A model generated the notes under the pieces. It ran no database searches and had not been told where the DNA came from. It saw nothing but the letters and a program-made list of their open reading frames with translations. Below, piece after piece: positions 25,412-34,638 of a stretch of 64,000 nucleotides of DNA. The DNA comes from CAWBRT01 sp050015355. GTDB taxonomy: Bacteria; Acidobacteriota; Terriglobia; Terriglobales; Acidobacteriaceae. The stretch is from the NCBI GenBank assembly GCA_050015355.1, contig JBEKBO010000007.1, forward strand, positions 1 through 64,000. Reading direction: 5' to 3'. How positions within the stretch are numbered: position 1 is the first letter of the stretch; every line of letters begins with the position of its first letter. The translations under genes and the position numbers were made by a program.

Positions 25412-28004
25412 TCGCCAGCCGCTTGCGCGCCAGGTACGAGCGGCGGATCGCCCTCCGGCTCGCGGCGCGCCGCTGCCGCCGGACTCTACCCCAACACGCG
25501 CAACCACGGCGCGTGCCGGGGATTCTTGGGTCGCGCGCGCCGTTCACATCCCGTTGCAAGCCTTCCTGATATTGCTCTTCTTTCTTCTGGGCGCCGGGCT
25601 GTCGGCCAGAGCCCAGGCGCCGCCGGATTTTCGCTCCCTCGATGACATCCTGCAAAGCGCGACAACGGCCAATGCCGGCGCTCAAATTCCCGGCGCGGTG
25701 GTGGTCATCGGCCATCAGGGTAGGGTGGTCTACCACAAGGCGTTTGGATGGCGTTCCCTGGAGCCTGTGCGCGAGCCCATGACCGTGGACACGGTCTTCG
25801 ATGTGGCATCGCTCACCAAGTGCCTGGTGACCGCGACAGCCGTGATGCAGCTAGTGGAAAAAGGACGTTTAAGGCTGAACGATCCGGTCGCTCAACTGCT
25901 TCCCGGGTTTGCCGCCAACGGCAAGCAGGAGATTACCGTGCGCCAGTTGCTGACGCACTTCTCGGGCTTGCGGGCGGATCTGGATATTTCCTCCCCGGCG
26001 CGGTGGGCAGGCAAGCAGCAGGCCTACGAAATGGCAAACCGAGAGACGCCGGTGTCCGCTCCGGGCGCTCGGTTTCGATATTCCGATATCAATTTCATCG
26101 TGCTCGGCGAACTGGTGGAGAGTCTCTCGGGCATGGCGCTGGACCAGTATGCGGCGGAACATATTTTCCAGCCGCTGGCCATGACCCGCACGCGCTACCT
26201 GCCGCCATCGAGTTGGATTCCCGGCATTGCGCCCACCGAGTATGATAACGGGCGCATGCTTCGCGGCGTGGTTCACGACCCGACCGCCCGCGCGATGGGC
26301 GGCGTCGCCGGACACGCCGGCGTGTTCTCGACCGCCGATGACCTGGCGCGCTTTGCGCAGGCTATGCTCGACCGCAAATTCGTGGTCTCCGCCGCCGGCA
26401 TCGAAAAGCTGACCACACCGCAGCAGCCAGCGACGGCAACAGTGCTGCGCGGCCTCGGTTGGGATATCGAATCGCCGTTCTCGACCAATCGCGGCGAACT
26501 GCTGCCGGTTGGCGGCTTTGGGCACACCGGGTTCACTGGAACTTCAATGTGGATCGACCCGGCGACAAACACATACATCATTTTGCTGACGAACGCCGTG
26601 CATCCACGGGCCAGAGCTGCGTCTCCCGCGGTTGCGCTCCGGGCTCGCGTGGCCAACGCCGTGGCCGCGGCCTTGAGGCTGGACGTTTCGGAGGAGGAAC
26701 GGCTTAAACTAGCGGCGATTACCGGCTACAACGAGACGCTAACCGGAGTGCATTTGTTACAGTCGCGCAACGGAGAGGTGAAGACCGGGCTCGACGTGCT
26801 GGCCGCGCGTGGAGTGTTGTTTTCTGCCACCCCAGCAACGGCAAAAGCGGCCATCGCCGGAGACACCGGTGCGGCAACCGGGAATGACATGCCTGTGCGT
26901 CCACTAACCTGCGCGGCGCGGCCATGCCGGGTTGGACTGGTGACGAACCAAACCGGGGTGGACTCGCAGGGCAGGCGCGGCATCGACCTGCTGGCGCACC
27001 TGCCGGATGTCGAACTGCGTGCGATCTTCAGCCCCGAGCACGGCGTCGGCGGCACCCTCGATACGACGCATATCGACGAGACGCATGATCAGACGACTGG
27101 CGTGCGCGTCTACAGTGTTTATGGCGCCACCGACGCCGCCCGGCGGCCTCCGCCAGAGGTTCTGAAGGGGCTCGATGCCGTGATCTTCGACCTTCAGGAC
27201 GCTGGCGTACGCTGGTATACCTACGAAACGACACTTGGATATTTTCTCGAAGCCTGTGCCACGGCAAAGCTGCCGCTGATCGTGCTGGACCGGCCCAATC
27301 CAATCACGGGCGCGTTCGTGCAAGGCGCGGTCTCAGACGCTGCACACGAGAGCTTTGTGAACTACCATCCAGTTCCGATCCGCCACGCGATGACCATGGG
27401 CGAGTTGGCGCTGCTGTTCAACTCCGAACGCAAGCTCGGCGCAAACCTGTCGGTTGTGCGAATGCAGGGATGGCAACGAGGCGACTGGTTCGATGCGACG
27501 GGCCTGCCATGGATGAACCCCTCGCCGAATCTGCGCAGCCTGGAAGCGGCAACACTGTATCCAGGCGTGGCGCTGGTCGAAGGGACAAATGTCTCGGTCG
27601 GTCGGGGAACGGAAACGCCGTTCGAAGTGCTGGGGGCGCCGTGGATCGACGGGCGGCAGCTCGCCGCCTATCTGAACGCGCGCGAACTGGGCGGAGTGCG
27701 ATTCATTCCGATCTCCTTCACGCCGGAGAGCGGCACCAATGCGAAACAGCTCTGCCATGGAGTTCACATTCTGCTCACCGCGCGCAACGAGCTGGACTCC
27801 CCGGAGCTGGGCCTGGAAATCGCTTCGGCGCTGCTCAAGCTTTATCCGCGGCACTTCGCCCCAGAGCGAATTGCCGATCTGCTGGTAGACCACGCCACCT
27901 TCCAGGCGCTGATGCGGGGAGACGACCCGAGACGCATCGCGGATGGCTGGCGCGAGCGGCTGCAGGAATTTGCCCGCATCAGGCGGAAGTACCTGCTGTA
28001 TTGA
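25398..28004 (+). CDS. Fusion of class C beta-lactamase-like serine hydrolase and NamZ (DUF1343) exo-muramidase
   Basis: The 868-residue protein has a membrane or signal segment (about 53-75), then a serine hydrolase domain (about 85-430): Ser138 and Lys141 in SLTKC, Y-S-D in RYSDINF and GHTGFTG. The C-terminal part (about 455-868) is NamZ/DUF1343, which removes MurNAc from peptidoglycan fragments; signatures are VGLVTNQTGVD, FSPEHGVGG, FDLQDAGVRWYTY, DRPNPITG, EGTNVSVGRGTE and the final RRKYLLY. Two family C palindromes are translated within it. One (residues about 30-43) lies before the signal segment. The other (about 477-495) interrupts the start of the NamZ domain. The start overlaps the kinase gene; ATG is preferred over the TTG just before it. 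Confidence 0.88.
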   Translation: MGNPDRQPLARQVRAADRPPARGAPLPPDSTPTRATTARAGDSWVARAVHIPLQAFLILLFFLLGAGLSARAQAPPDFRSLDDILQSATTANAGAQIPGAVVVIGHQGRVVYHKAFGWRSLEPVREPMTVDTVFDVASLTKCLVTATAVMQLVEKGRLRLNDPVAQLLPGFAANGKQEITVRQLLTHFSGLRADLDISSPARWAGKQQAYEMANRETPVSAPGARFRYSDINFIVLGELVESLSGMALDQYAAEHIFQPLAMTRTRYLPPSSWIPGIAPTEYDNGRMLRGVVHDPTARAMGGVAGHAGVFSTADDLARFAQAMLDRKFVVSAAGIEKLTTPQQPATATVLRGLGWDIESPFSTNRGELLPVGGFGHTGFTGTSMWIDPATNTYIILLTNAVHPRARAASPAVALRARVANAVAAALRLDVSEEERLKLAAITGYNETLTGVHLLQSRNGEVKTGLDVLAARGVLFSATPATAKAAIAGDTGAATGNDMPVRPLTCAARPCRVGLVTNQTGVDSQGRRGIDLLAHLPDVELRAIFSPEHGVGGTLDTTHIDETHDQTTGVRVYSVYGATDAARRPPPEVLKGLDAVIFDLQDAGVRWYTYETTLGYFLEACATAKLPLIVLDRPNPITGAFVQGAVSDAAHESFVNYHPVPIRHAMTMGELALLFNSERKLGANLSVVRMQGWQRGDWFDATGLPWMNPSPNLRSLEAATLYPGVALVEGTNVSVGRGTETPFEVLGAPWIDGRQLAAYLNARELGGVRFIPISFTPESGTNAKQLCHGVHILLTARNELDSPELGLEIASALLKLYPRHFAPERIADLLVDHATFQALMRGDDPRRIADGWRERLQEFARIRRKYLLY
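25486..25524 (+). repeat. Family C palindrome inside the coding N-terminus of the NamZ fusion
   Basis: ACCCCAACACGCGC and GGCGCGTGCCGGGG arms. It is translated as STPTRATTARAGDS, upstream of the signal segment of the fusion protein. Confidence 0.8.
26827..26881 (+). repeat. Family C palindrome inserted in frame in the NamZ domain
   Basis: Its first 26 bases match those of the nested copy near 7.48 kb. It is translated as ATPATAKAAIAGDTGAATG. It separates KTGLDVLAARG from RVGLVTNQTG, two segments that are only about ten residues apart in B. subtilis NamZ (YbbC). Confidence 0.8.
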
Positions 28005-28098
28005 GCGCCCCGGCCAACCCAGCCGGCATCTAATCGACCCAGCGTGATCGGGGCGGAGCGGTGTTAGGGTTGGTGCATCCAAGAACGATTATTCCAGC

Positions 28099-28283
28099 GT
28101 GTCACCCTGAGGTTGAGCCGTTTTGCGAGCGTCTGAGCCCGCAGGCGAAATCCTGAGCGTAGCGAAGGAACTCGCTAGGACGCGACGTAAGGGTCCATGT
28201 ATTTGCTTTTTGCGGACCCTCGGTGAAATGCATAGATCGTCACGTCGGTTCGCGAAAGCGACGAACCTCCTCACGATGACACC
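28099..28283. mobile_element. Family B-related repeat
   Basis: It starts GTGTCACCCTGAGG and ends CTCACGATGACACCC, with internal short palindromes (CGTCGGTTCGCGAAAGCGACG and GGGTCCATG-type arms). It fills most of the gap after the NamZ fusion gene. Confidence 0.65.
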
Positions 28284-28380
28284 CGCAGCGAAGGATACAG
28301 TATCTCTGGTACTGTTCTTAATCCTTATCGCCGCCACGCTGACGGCCACGGGATATACCTTTCGCGAAACGTGGCCATAA
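28276..28380 (+). CDS. Possible 34-residue single-pass membrane peptide
   Basis: The ATG at the right end of the preceding repeat opens a 34-codon frame: MTPAAKDTVSLVLFLILIAA and then TLTATGYTFRETWP. It is one hydrophobic helix with a short polar tail. No ribosome binding site is seen and the start overlaps the repeat. It ends 16 bp before the next gene. It may be a real small membrane protein or a chance frame. Confidence 0.3.
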   Translation: MTPAAKDTVSLVLFLILIAATLTATGYTFRETWP

Positions 28381-28396
28381 TGTCGGGAATCTGAGG

Positions 28397-29458
28397 TTGC
28401 CCTTGTTTTGCCGCCGCTTCACTTTCGGCGCTTTGTTAACTTTGCTGGTGGCGACTGCCTTTGCCGCTGACAGCGGGAAGCCGCCCAAACTCAGCGAGCA
28501 AAGCCGCAGGGAACTCATCCGGGTCTTCACCGCGGAAGACGCATTTGCGCTGCGCATTCTTCCCATGGGAAAAATTGGCCTGAAGATCGAAAACGGCCAG
28601 GTTTTCCCAAGCGAGGCGGAGGTGCGCCAAGTGGTGGCCGCTAACGGTCCGGCGTGCCGTCCCGGCGAGCGCGTGCAGATCACGAATCTACGCTTTACCG
28701 GGCACGAGATCGTCTTCGAAATCAACGGCGGCCCGCTGACGCGGAAGAAATGGTACCAGCGTATCGAAGTCGGCTCGGCGGGCACCGTCGCGCCGGGCAG
28801 CCCGCGCGGCTCGAACCCCGAAGATGTCTACAACCATGCGCGCGGTTCCTGCGTGATGCTTACCTTCAAGGATTACGTGCCGGAGCTGAGCGCCGGACAG
28901 GTGAAGGAAATGCTTGCTCCGGTGCTCGACTTCAAAGCCGAATCCGTAGCCGAGGCTTACGAGAAGTCACTGCCGCCAAAGTTGCAGCAGGCCGTCAAGG
29001 AGCATAGGGCCCTGGTTGGAATGGACCGCGAACTGGTGACCTATGCCAAGGGGCGTCCTCCGAGGCGAATTCGCGAACGCGACGGAGCGACGGAGTACGA
29101 GGAGTGGATCTACGGGCAGCCGCCGAACGACGTGGAGTTCATTCGCTTCGTAGGCGACAAGGTCATCCGAATCGAGACGATGAAGGTTGACGGCGAGAAG
29201 CTCGTCCGCACCCAGCCTGAAGTCGATCTGGCGAGTGAAATATCGCCTGTGGCCCACAAGACAACCGAAGGCAAGCGAACCGGCAACAGCGGGCCCACTC
29301 TGCTCAGGCCCGGTGAAACAGCTCCTCAACTCACGCGGCAGAGTCCCGACGCGCGGTCGGCTTCGGCAAGTTGGCCGACGCCGGAGCAGACTGGCGGAAG
29401 TCCCACGGGCATTCCCGACCCGGGAAGCGCGGACCCAGCCGGTTGGACTCCCAGGTAG
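28397..29458 (+). CDS. Exported protein of unknown function
   Basis: The 353-residue protein has a signal peptide (residues 1 to about 24, ending VATAFAAD). The start is TTG with a TGAGG-type RBS close upstream. The mature part (about 30-280) mixes alpha and beta segments without a family I recognise; it includes LRILPMGKIGLKIENG, NHARGSCVMLTFKDYVPEL and EYEEWIYGQPPNDVEFIRFV. The last 60 residues are Pro/Ser/Thr-rich and probably unstructured. It is probably lineage-specific. It lies between the NamZ fusion and nadE, with no clear functional link. Confidence 0.75.
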   Translation: MPLFCRRFTFGALLTLLVATAFAADSGKPPKLSEQSRRELIRVFTAEDAFALRILPMGKIGLKIENGQVFPSEAEVRQVVAANGPACRPGERVQITNLRFTGHEIVFEINGGPLTRKKWYQRIEVGSAGTVAPGSPRGSNPEDVYNHARGSCVMLTFKDYVPELSAGQVKEMLAPVLDFKAESVAEAYEKSLPPKLQQAVKEHRALVGMDRELVTYAKGRPPRRIRERDGATEYEEWIYGQPPNDVEFIRFVGDKVIRIETMKVDGEKLVRTQPEVDLASEISPVAHKTTEGKRTGNSGPTLLRPGETAPQLTRQSPDARSASASWPTPEQTGGSPTGIPDPGSADPAGWTPR

Positions 29459-29565
29459 GCCGGGCTGCTGCCGGGGATTCGCCAGTAATGCGGCAGATAC
29501 CCCGAAAAACCCGGTTTGTGTCCCCGCATGTACCAAAGTGGCGTGCCAGCCTTTAAACTGTAAGA

Positions 29566-31206
29566 GTGAGAATCGCGCTCGCCCAGGTTAATCCGACGGT
29601 TGGTGATTTTACCGGCAACGCCCGGAAGATCATCGAATTCGCCCGCTGCGCCCAGCAGGGCGGCGCCGGCCTTGTGCTGTTTCCGGAACTCAGTGTCTGT
29701 GGCTATCCGCCTCGCGACTTGGTGGAGAGGCCCGGCTTCGTCGCCCGCTGCCGCCAGACACTGGAGGAAATTGCCGCTCAGACGCGCGATATTGTCTGTG
29801 TCTGCGGCTTCGTCAGCCGCGCCTGCCACGAGACTGGCAAGTCGGTGATGAACTCGGCAGCCGTGCTGCGCGATGGCGCGGCGGCATTAGTGCAGTCAAA
29901 ACGCCTGCTGCCCACCTACGACGTCTTTGACGAGATGCGTAACTTCGCTCCCGCGGAGCGGCAGGAACTGTTTACGCTCGACGGAAAAAAGCTGGCGCTG
30001 ACCATCTGCGAAGATGCATGGAACGACAAAACTTTCTGGAACCGCAGGCTCTACATGGTCGACCCGGTGGAAGAACTCATCCACGCCGGGGGTGAAGTGG
30101 TGCTGAACATCTCCGCCTCTCCCTTTCACCTGGGCAAGCGTGAATTGCGGCGAGAAATGTTGGCGTCCATTGCCCGGCATCACCGGGTTCCGGTGGCGAT
30201 GGTGAACCAAGTGGGCGGGAACGACAGCCTCATCTTTGATGGGTCGAGCATGGTGGTGGGTGCGGATGGAGAGGTTTTGGCGCAGGCGCAGTCGTTCGCG
30301 GAAGACTTGATCTTTTACGACACGGAAACGGGGCAGGGAGACATCCATCCCCAGATTGAGGGGGAAGCGGCAAGCGCCTTTGCCGCCCTGGTGCTGGGAA
30401 CGCGCGATTACGTAAAAAAGTGCGGCTTCGGGAAGGCGCTGATCGGCCTGAGCGGCGGAATCGATTCGGCGCTGACGGCCGTGATCGCCGTGGAAGCGCT
30501 CGGCGCGGAAAACGTGATCGGCGTGGCAATGCCCAGCCAGTATTCCTCCGAGGGCAGCGTGCAGGACGCCCGAGAGCTCGCGCAAAACTTGAACATTCGC
30601 TTTGAAGTTATTCCAATAAAAGGAATTTTTGATTCGTTCCGTGGCGGGCTGGCGGAGGTTTTTTCCGCCCGCGGCGAAGATGTAACGGAAGAGAATATAC
30701 AGGCGCGCGCCCGTGGCACGTTGCTGATGGCGATCTCGAACAAGTTCGGGGCGCTGGTGCTGTCGACCGGAAACAAATCGGAGCTGGGCGTGGGCTATTG
30801 CACGCTCTATGGCGATATGGTGGGCGGGCTGGCTGTAATCTCCGACGTGCCCAAGACGCTGGTTTACCGGATTGCCGAATACGTGAACTCGCGGCGTCCC
30901 GTGATCCCGCATTCGACCATCAGCAAGCCGCCGTCCGCCGAACTGCGTCCGGACCAGAAGGACAGCGACTCGCTGCCCACCTACGACATACTTGACCAGA
31001 TCCTTGTCGACTACGTGGAAGATATGAAACCGGCCGACGAGATTGCCGGCGAACGGAAATTGGATCCGGCACTGGTACGAGAGGTGGTCAGGATGGTTGA
31101 CCGTGCCGAATACAAAAGGCAGCAAGCGGCGCCGGGGCTGAAAATTTCCGAGAAGGCTTTCGGCGTGGGGCGCAGATTTCCTATCGCCGCGCGCCACGAG
31201 GTCTGA
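29566..31206 (+). CDS. nadE: Glutamine-dependent NAD+ synthetase
   Basis: The 546-residue protein has an N-terminal nitrilase-type glutaminase domain (about 1-260). The Glu41-Lys112-Cys148 triad lies in FPELSVCGYP, QSKRLLPTYDVFDE and LTICEDAWND. The C-terminal NAD synthase domain (about 280-540) has the PP-loop GLSGGIDSALTAVIA, then MPSQYSSEGS, STGNKSELGVGYCTLYGD and KPPSAELRPDQKDSDSLP. It amidates deamido-NAD using glutamine. It starts at GTG and is monocistronic as far as can be seen. Confidence 0.95.
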   Translation: MRIALAQVNPTVGDFTGNARKIIEFARCAQQGGAGLVLFPELSVCGYPPRDLVERPGFVARCRQTLEEIAAQTRDIVCVCGFVSRACHETGKSVMNSAAVLRDGAAALVQSKRLLPTYDVFDEMRNFAPAERQELFTLDGKKLALTICEDAWNDKTFWNRRLYMVDPVEELIHAGGEVVLNISASPFHLGKRELRREMLASIARHHRVPVAMVNQVGGNDSLIFDGSSMVVGADGEVLAQAQSFAEDLIFYDTETGQGDIHPQIEGEAASAFAALVLGTRDYVKKCGFGKALIGLSGGIDSALTAVIAVEALGAENVIGVAMPSQYSSEGSVQDARELAQNLNIRFEVIPIKGIFDSFRGGLAEVFSARGEDVTEENIQARARGTLLMAISNKFGALVLSTGNKSELGVGYCTLYGDMVGGLAVISDVPKTLVYRIAEYVNSRRPVIPHSTISKPPSAELRPDQKDSDSLPTYDILDQILVDYVEDMKPADEIAGERKLDPALVREVVRMVDRAEYKRQQAAPGLKISEKAFGVGRRFPIAARHEV

Positions 31207-31284
31207 ATTCCCAACCCCAAACACAACTCGGACTCGCCGTGGGAGCCCATTCACGGTGGTTCATTTCACTCGACAGGAAGGCAC

Positions 31285-32229
31285 ATGAAACGCACTCTAG
31301 CGGTTTTTTTAGCGATTTTCGTTCTGGCATCGTTCGCCCTGGCCCAGACCGGCAGCGCCGCCCCGGCAGGCAAAGCGGATGCCGCCAAGCCAGCCAGCCC
31401 GGCTGCGGCTTCGCCAACCGGCTCGGATTTGCCGAGCGAAGCGACCGTGAATGCTTTCTTTCACCGCATGTTCGGCTTCGAGCCCAACCTTGTTTTCAAA
31501 GTGTCCTCGATCAAGGCTTCTCCCATTGACGGCCTGGCCGAGGTAACCGCCGTTGTGACCACACCCAACGGGCAGCAGCAGATAACAAAATTGTTCGTCG
31601 CGAAGGACTATGGGATCGCGGGCGAATTGATGCCGTTCGGTCCCGATCCATTTGCCAAAGCGCGGGCGATCCTGAACAAGGAAGCCTTCGGTCCCACCAA
31701 AGGACCAACCACACCGGCAACCACGATTGTGGAGTTCGGAGACCTCGAGTGTCCTGCCTGCAAGCAGGCACAGCCGGCCATCGAGAAGCTGCTGAGCGAG
31801 GAGCCAAAGATCAAACTTGTCTTCCAGAACTATCCGCTGGATCAAATCCACCCCTGGGCGCAGAAAGCAGCCGCTTACGTCGATTGCATCACGCGTGAGA
31901 ACAATGGTGCAGCCTGGAAGTTCATCGCCTCGGTTTATGAGCAGCAGGATGCGATGAACCAGCAGCACGAGGGCGGGGCCGCGGCGCTGACCACTAAGCT
32001 GAACGAATTGGCGGCCGGCGCCGGCGTGGACGCCAAGCAAATCGCAGCCTGCGCGGATTCGGCTGAGACGAAGGCGCGCTTGGACCGTTCGAAGAAACTG
32101 GGGGATGAAGTTGGGATCGCCTCGACCCCGACTTTCTTCATTAACGGCCGCCGCGTAGGGAGCCTCAATATGCCCCCGGATGTGTTGAAAGCGGTGGTGG
32201 ATTTCGAGATCGCGGAAAGCGGGAAGTAG
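31285..32229 (+). CDS. Exported DsbA-like thiol-disulfide oxidoreductase
   Basis: The 314-residue protein has a signal peptide (to about residue 20, FVLASFALAQ), an Ala/Pro/Lys linker and an N-terminal beta domain (about 50-130). A DsbA/thioredoxin-fold domain (about 145-312) follows, with the active site Cys156-x-x-Cys159 (LECPACKQ) and the cis-Pro segment ASTPTFFINGRRV. The RBS AGGAAGG lies close to the ATG. Likely roles are periplasmic disulfide formation or isomerisation. The VKOR homologue at 17.1 kb is a possible reoxidant, which is inference only. Confidence 0.88.
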   Translation: MKRTLAVFLAIFVLASFALAQTGSAAPAGKADAAKPASPAAASPTGSDLPSEATVNAFFHRMFGFEPNLVFKVSSIKASPIDGLAEVTAVVTTPNGQQQITKLFVAKDYGIAGELMPFGPDPFAKARAILNKEAFGPTKGPTTPATTIVEFGDLECPACKQAQPAIEKLLSEEPKIKLVFQNYPLDQIHPWAQKAAAYVDCITRENNGAAWKFIASVYEQQDAMNQQHEGGAAALTTKLNELAAGAGVDAKQIAACADSAETKARLDRSKKLGDEVGIASTPTFFINGRRVGSLNMPPDVLKAVVDFEIAESGK

Positions 32230-32258
32230 ACCAGCTTCGCGGCTTCCGACAACCGGCC

Positions 32259-32440
32259 CTAGCGTGGTGTCCCGGACGTTCGTGCAATAAAGTTTAGGGG
32301 TGTCATTCTGAGCGACCGAGAGGGAGCGAAGAATCTGCTTTTGGTTTTGAGGTGCGAGAAAAGCAGATCCTTCGCTACGCTCAGGATGACACTCACGAGG
32401 TATGTTTAGTTATGCGAGGCTGGGGAACCAGCCCTACCGT
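32259..32440. mobile_element. Family B MITE-like repeat, uninterrupted copy
   Basis: The core TGTCATTCTGAGCGACCG to CTACGCTCAGGATGACAC spans 32301-32393, with GAAGAATCTGCTTTT and AAAAGCAGATCCTTC arms. The left outer end AGCGTGGTGTCCCGGACGTT matches the ends of the copies at 7.4 and 56.6 kb. The right outer end is degraded, so that boundary is approximate. It lies between the DsbA-like and secretin-like genes (convergent). Confidence 0.75.
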
Positions 32441-34320
32441 GGCATGGTATTCGGCAGAAGGACGATTGGCCCCGCTTCCGGGTTGGCGCTAACCACGTGT
32501 GGAGTCAGAATAATCATTAGTTCGTCGTCATTTTCCTGCGTGTTCCGATTGGCGAGTCCGGGGACGGATGCAAGCAATGAATATCCCTGTAGCGTACGCG
32601 ACTCGCTTCGGGTGAGATTGCTGGCCGCGATGATGGACTCGCCATCCTTCGCGCTGATGAAGCCGTTAAATTCCTGGTTGTTGATGGTCGGTATGCCATT
32701 CACTGTCTGTGTCCCGAGCGAGCGAATCTGCATCTCCAGCTTGATGCTGACCGAGTTGTCGCGGCGGATGATGGGTGTGGCTTTCAGATTGAACCCGATA
32801 TCCTCGTAGTTGACCGACGGAAAAGGCGCGACATAGCTCTGGTTGCCGAGTACCTGGGTGATGGCCGCCGAGTTGTAGATGGGCGCATAGGTGGCAATCA
32901 GCACTGGATATCGCTCGCCGATCTTCATGACCGCGGCCGTTCCCTGGGTGGCGCGCAATGTCATGCTTTGCAGCGACCGTATGCTCGACAGGTCGCGCGA
33001 GAAGTTGAAGCTGGCGGCGGGGATCGTCAGGGCGGAGAGCGTGATGCCGCCGCCGAAAAGCGCGAATGGCTGCGAAAGCAGCGAGTTCTGCTGGCCGAGC
33101 AATTGCGCGATAAGCCCGGCGACAGCCGTCGTGTTTCCCTGATTGATGAGCCCGGAGGAAACCAGTTGGTTGATCAGGCTCTGCGTGCTGCCACTGGCGG
33201 TGAGTGACTGGATTTCGGTGGGGACGTTGAAGACCTGGAATGACGTGGGTACGCTCGCCCCGATCGCACGTGTGAAACTCCTCGACACCTCGTAAACGTC
33301 AACCTGAAATACCACTTCGGGCAACTGGTCCTTCAGTGCCTGCAGGAACTGCGTCACGACATCCAGCGTCCGCGAGTCCGCGCGCACGGTGAGCGACTGG
33401 GCCGTAGCGTCGACGGCCGCAAAGCGTATCTCAAACAGGGTGCGTAAGGTCGTCGCGATCTCGTTCAAAGCCTGCGGCGTGGACGCCTGGGGCAGATAAA
33501 ACGTGCGCAGCGACATGCGTTGCAGGCTTCGCCGGTTTTCATCGGTGTCGGCCGCGAACAAAGCCTGTCGGGCGGAGAGCGGGGTCCAAAGGGTTTTGGT
33601 GAGGCGCGTGAGGGCGGAGGCAGCCTGCTCCCATGTGGCATCCTCCATATCGAGGCGCACGGGGCGGCTTGCGACCGAGTCGTCGAATACGGCGGTTATC
33701 CCATAGGCGAGCGCCACCTGGGTGATGATGTCGCGAGTGGCTCCGCGGAGATGGAATTTGCGCTGGCCCGCTTCGGGCTGCAAGTGGATTTGCTCGGCGA
33801 GCGAGATCGGCTCCTTTGTTGGGTCCTGTGCATTGCGGGGAAGAGCATCGCGCAGGCGCTGCCGGGCAAACTCGTTGTTGGGATCGAACTGAAGCGCCTC
33901 TCGAAAGCGGCCGAGAGCCTCGACGGTGTTTCCGGCGGCCATGGCCTGGTTGCCGGCTTGCACATCCTCGAACACCAGCTTCTGGCGGGCGACTTCACGC
34001 GCTGTCAGGTATTCGAGGTTGTCTGGCGCGAGCGTCGCCGCCGCCTCGAAGTGCCCTAAAGCCTCCCGCACCCGTGATCGTTTCTGTAACTTGAGGGCTT
34101 CGCGAAATTCCCTGGCCGCGCGCCGCCGCTCTTCCGCCGTTGGACACTTGGGAAGCTTCGAGTCCGCCTGATCGGAACACAGAGCTGGCAGGGAAGCTGC
34201 TCCGTTAGCGGGAGCCGCGATCGTGGGGCTCGCAGGAGCCTGCACTGGCGGGGATGCGGACTGCTGTCCGTATGCGGGCAGCAGAGCGGCAAACAGCAGC
34301 ATGGGCCAGAAACAGCGCAT
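32434..34320 (-). CDS. Secretin-like outer membrane protein with N-terminal TPR region
   Basis: The 628-residue protein has a signal peptide (ending LLPAYGQQ), then TPR-like helices (about 65-165, EALGHFEAAATLAPDN and EALGRFREALQFDPNN). An STN/N-domain region (about 180-370) includes FHLRGATRDIITQVALAYG. The C-terminal secretin domain (about 450-620) shows FPSVNYEDIGFNLKATPII, then GESIIAASNLTR, LLASVPGLA and ELMIILTPHVV. Secretins form outer-membrane pores for type II secretion or type IV pili. No other secretion gene lies in the window, so this may be an orphan or part of a split locus. Confidence 0.85.
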   Translation of the reverse strand: MRCFWPMLLFAALLPAYGQQSASPPVQAPASPTIAAPANGAASLPALCSDQADSKLPKCPTAEERRRAAREFREALKLQKRSRVREALGHFEAAATLAPDNLEYLTAREVARQKLVFEDVQAGNQAMAAGNTVEALGRFREALQFDPNNEFARQRLRDALPRNAQDPTKEPISLAEQIHLQPEAGQRKFHLRGATRDIITQVALAYGITAVFDDSVASRPVRLDMEDATWEQAASALTRLTKTLWTPLSARQALFAADTDENRRSLQRMSLRTFYLPQASTPQALNEIATTLRTLFEIRFAAVDATAQSLTVRADSRTLDVVTQFLQALKDQLPEVVFQVDVYEVSRSFTRAIGASVPTSFQVFNVPTEIQSLTASGSTQSLINQLVSSGLINQGNTTAVAGLIAQLLGQQNSLLSQPFALFGGGITLSALTIPAASFNFSRDLSSIRSLQSMTLRATQGTAAVMKIGERYPVLIATYAPIYNSAAITQVLGNQSYVAPFPSVNYEDIGFNLKATPIIRRDNSVSIKLEMQIRSLGTQTVNGIPTINNQEFNGFISAKDGESIIAASNLTRSESRTLQGYSLLASVPGLANRNTQENDDELMIILTPHVVSANPEAGPIVLLPNTMPR

Positions 34321-34343
34321 CGCTCTGATTGTAAGCGATTATC

Positions 34344-34581
34344 GCAGTTCCCGAGTTGGTGTATCCAAATTCCCAAGAGAATGTCATGGCGACCGGAGCG
34401 CCGAGCGCCGGTGGCCGGAGCAGCCAAGCTGCGTACCCGATATTCCATTCGAGACGCAAGAAGCGATTCGGGCGCGGAGTGGAGCCACCCTATGTTTTCA
34501 GGAGCAGGAACAAAAGGTGGTTCGACTTCGCTCGCCATGACAGTCCGAGTTGATGTCGGATATACCTACCTGGGAACCGCT
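34344..34581. mobile_element. Family A MITE-like repeat, full copy
   Basis: The outer ends GCAGTTCCCG and TGGGAACCGC are inverted repeats. The inner ends TGTCATGGCGACCGG and CTCGCCATGACA are also inverted. Between them lie CGGAGCAGCCAAGCTGCGTAC and GGAGCCACC segments shared with the 38.1 and 49.6 kb copies. It fills the gap between the secretin gene and the HAD gene. No transposase is encoded. Confidence 0.8.
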
Positions 34582-34601
34582 CCTAGAAGGTTGCTGAGAA
34601 A

Positions 34602-34633
34602 CGGCCCGCACCGGGGTTGCGCGTGCTGGGGCA
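34602..34633. repeat. Degenerate family C palindrome
   Basis: The reverse strand reads GCCCCAGCACGCGCAACC followed by a diverged 3' arm. It directly follows a family A element and ends just before the HAD gene stop. Confidence 0.5.
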
Positions 34634-34638
34634 GAGAG

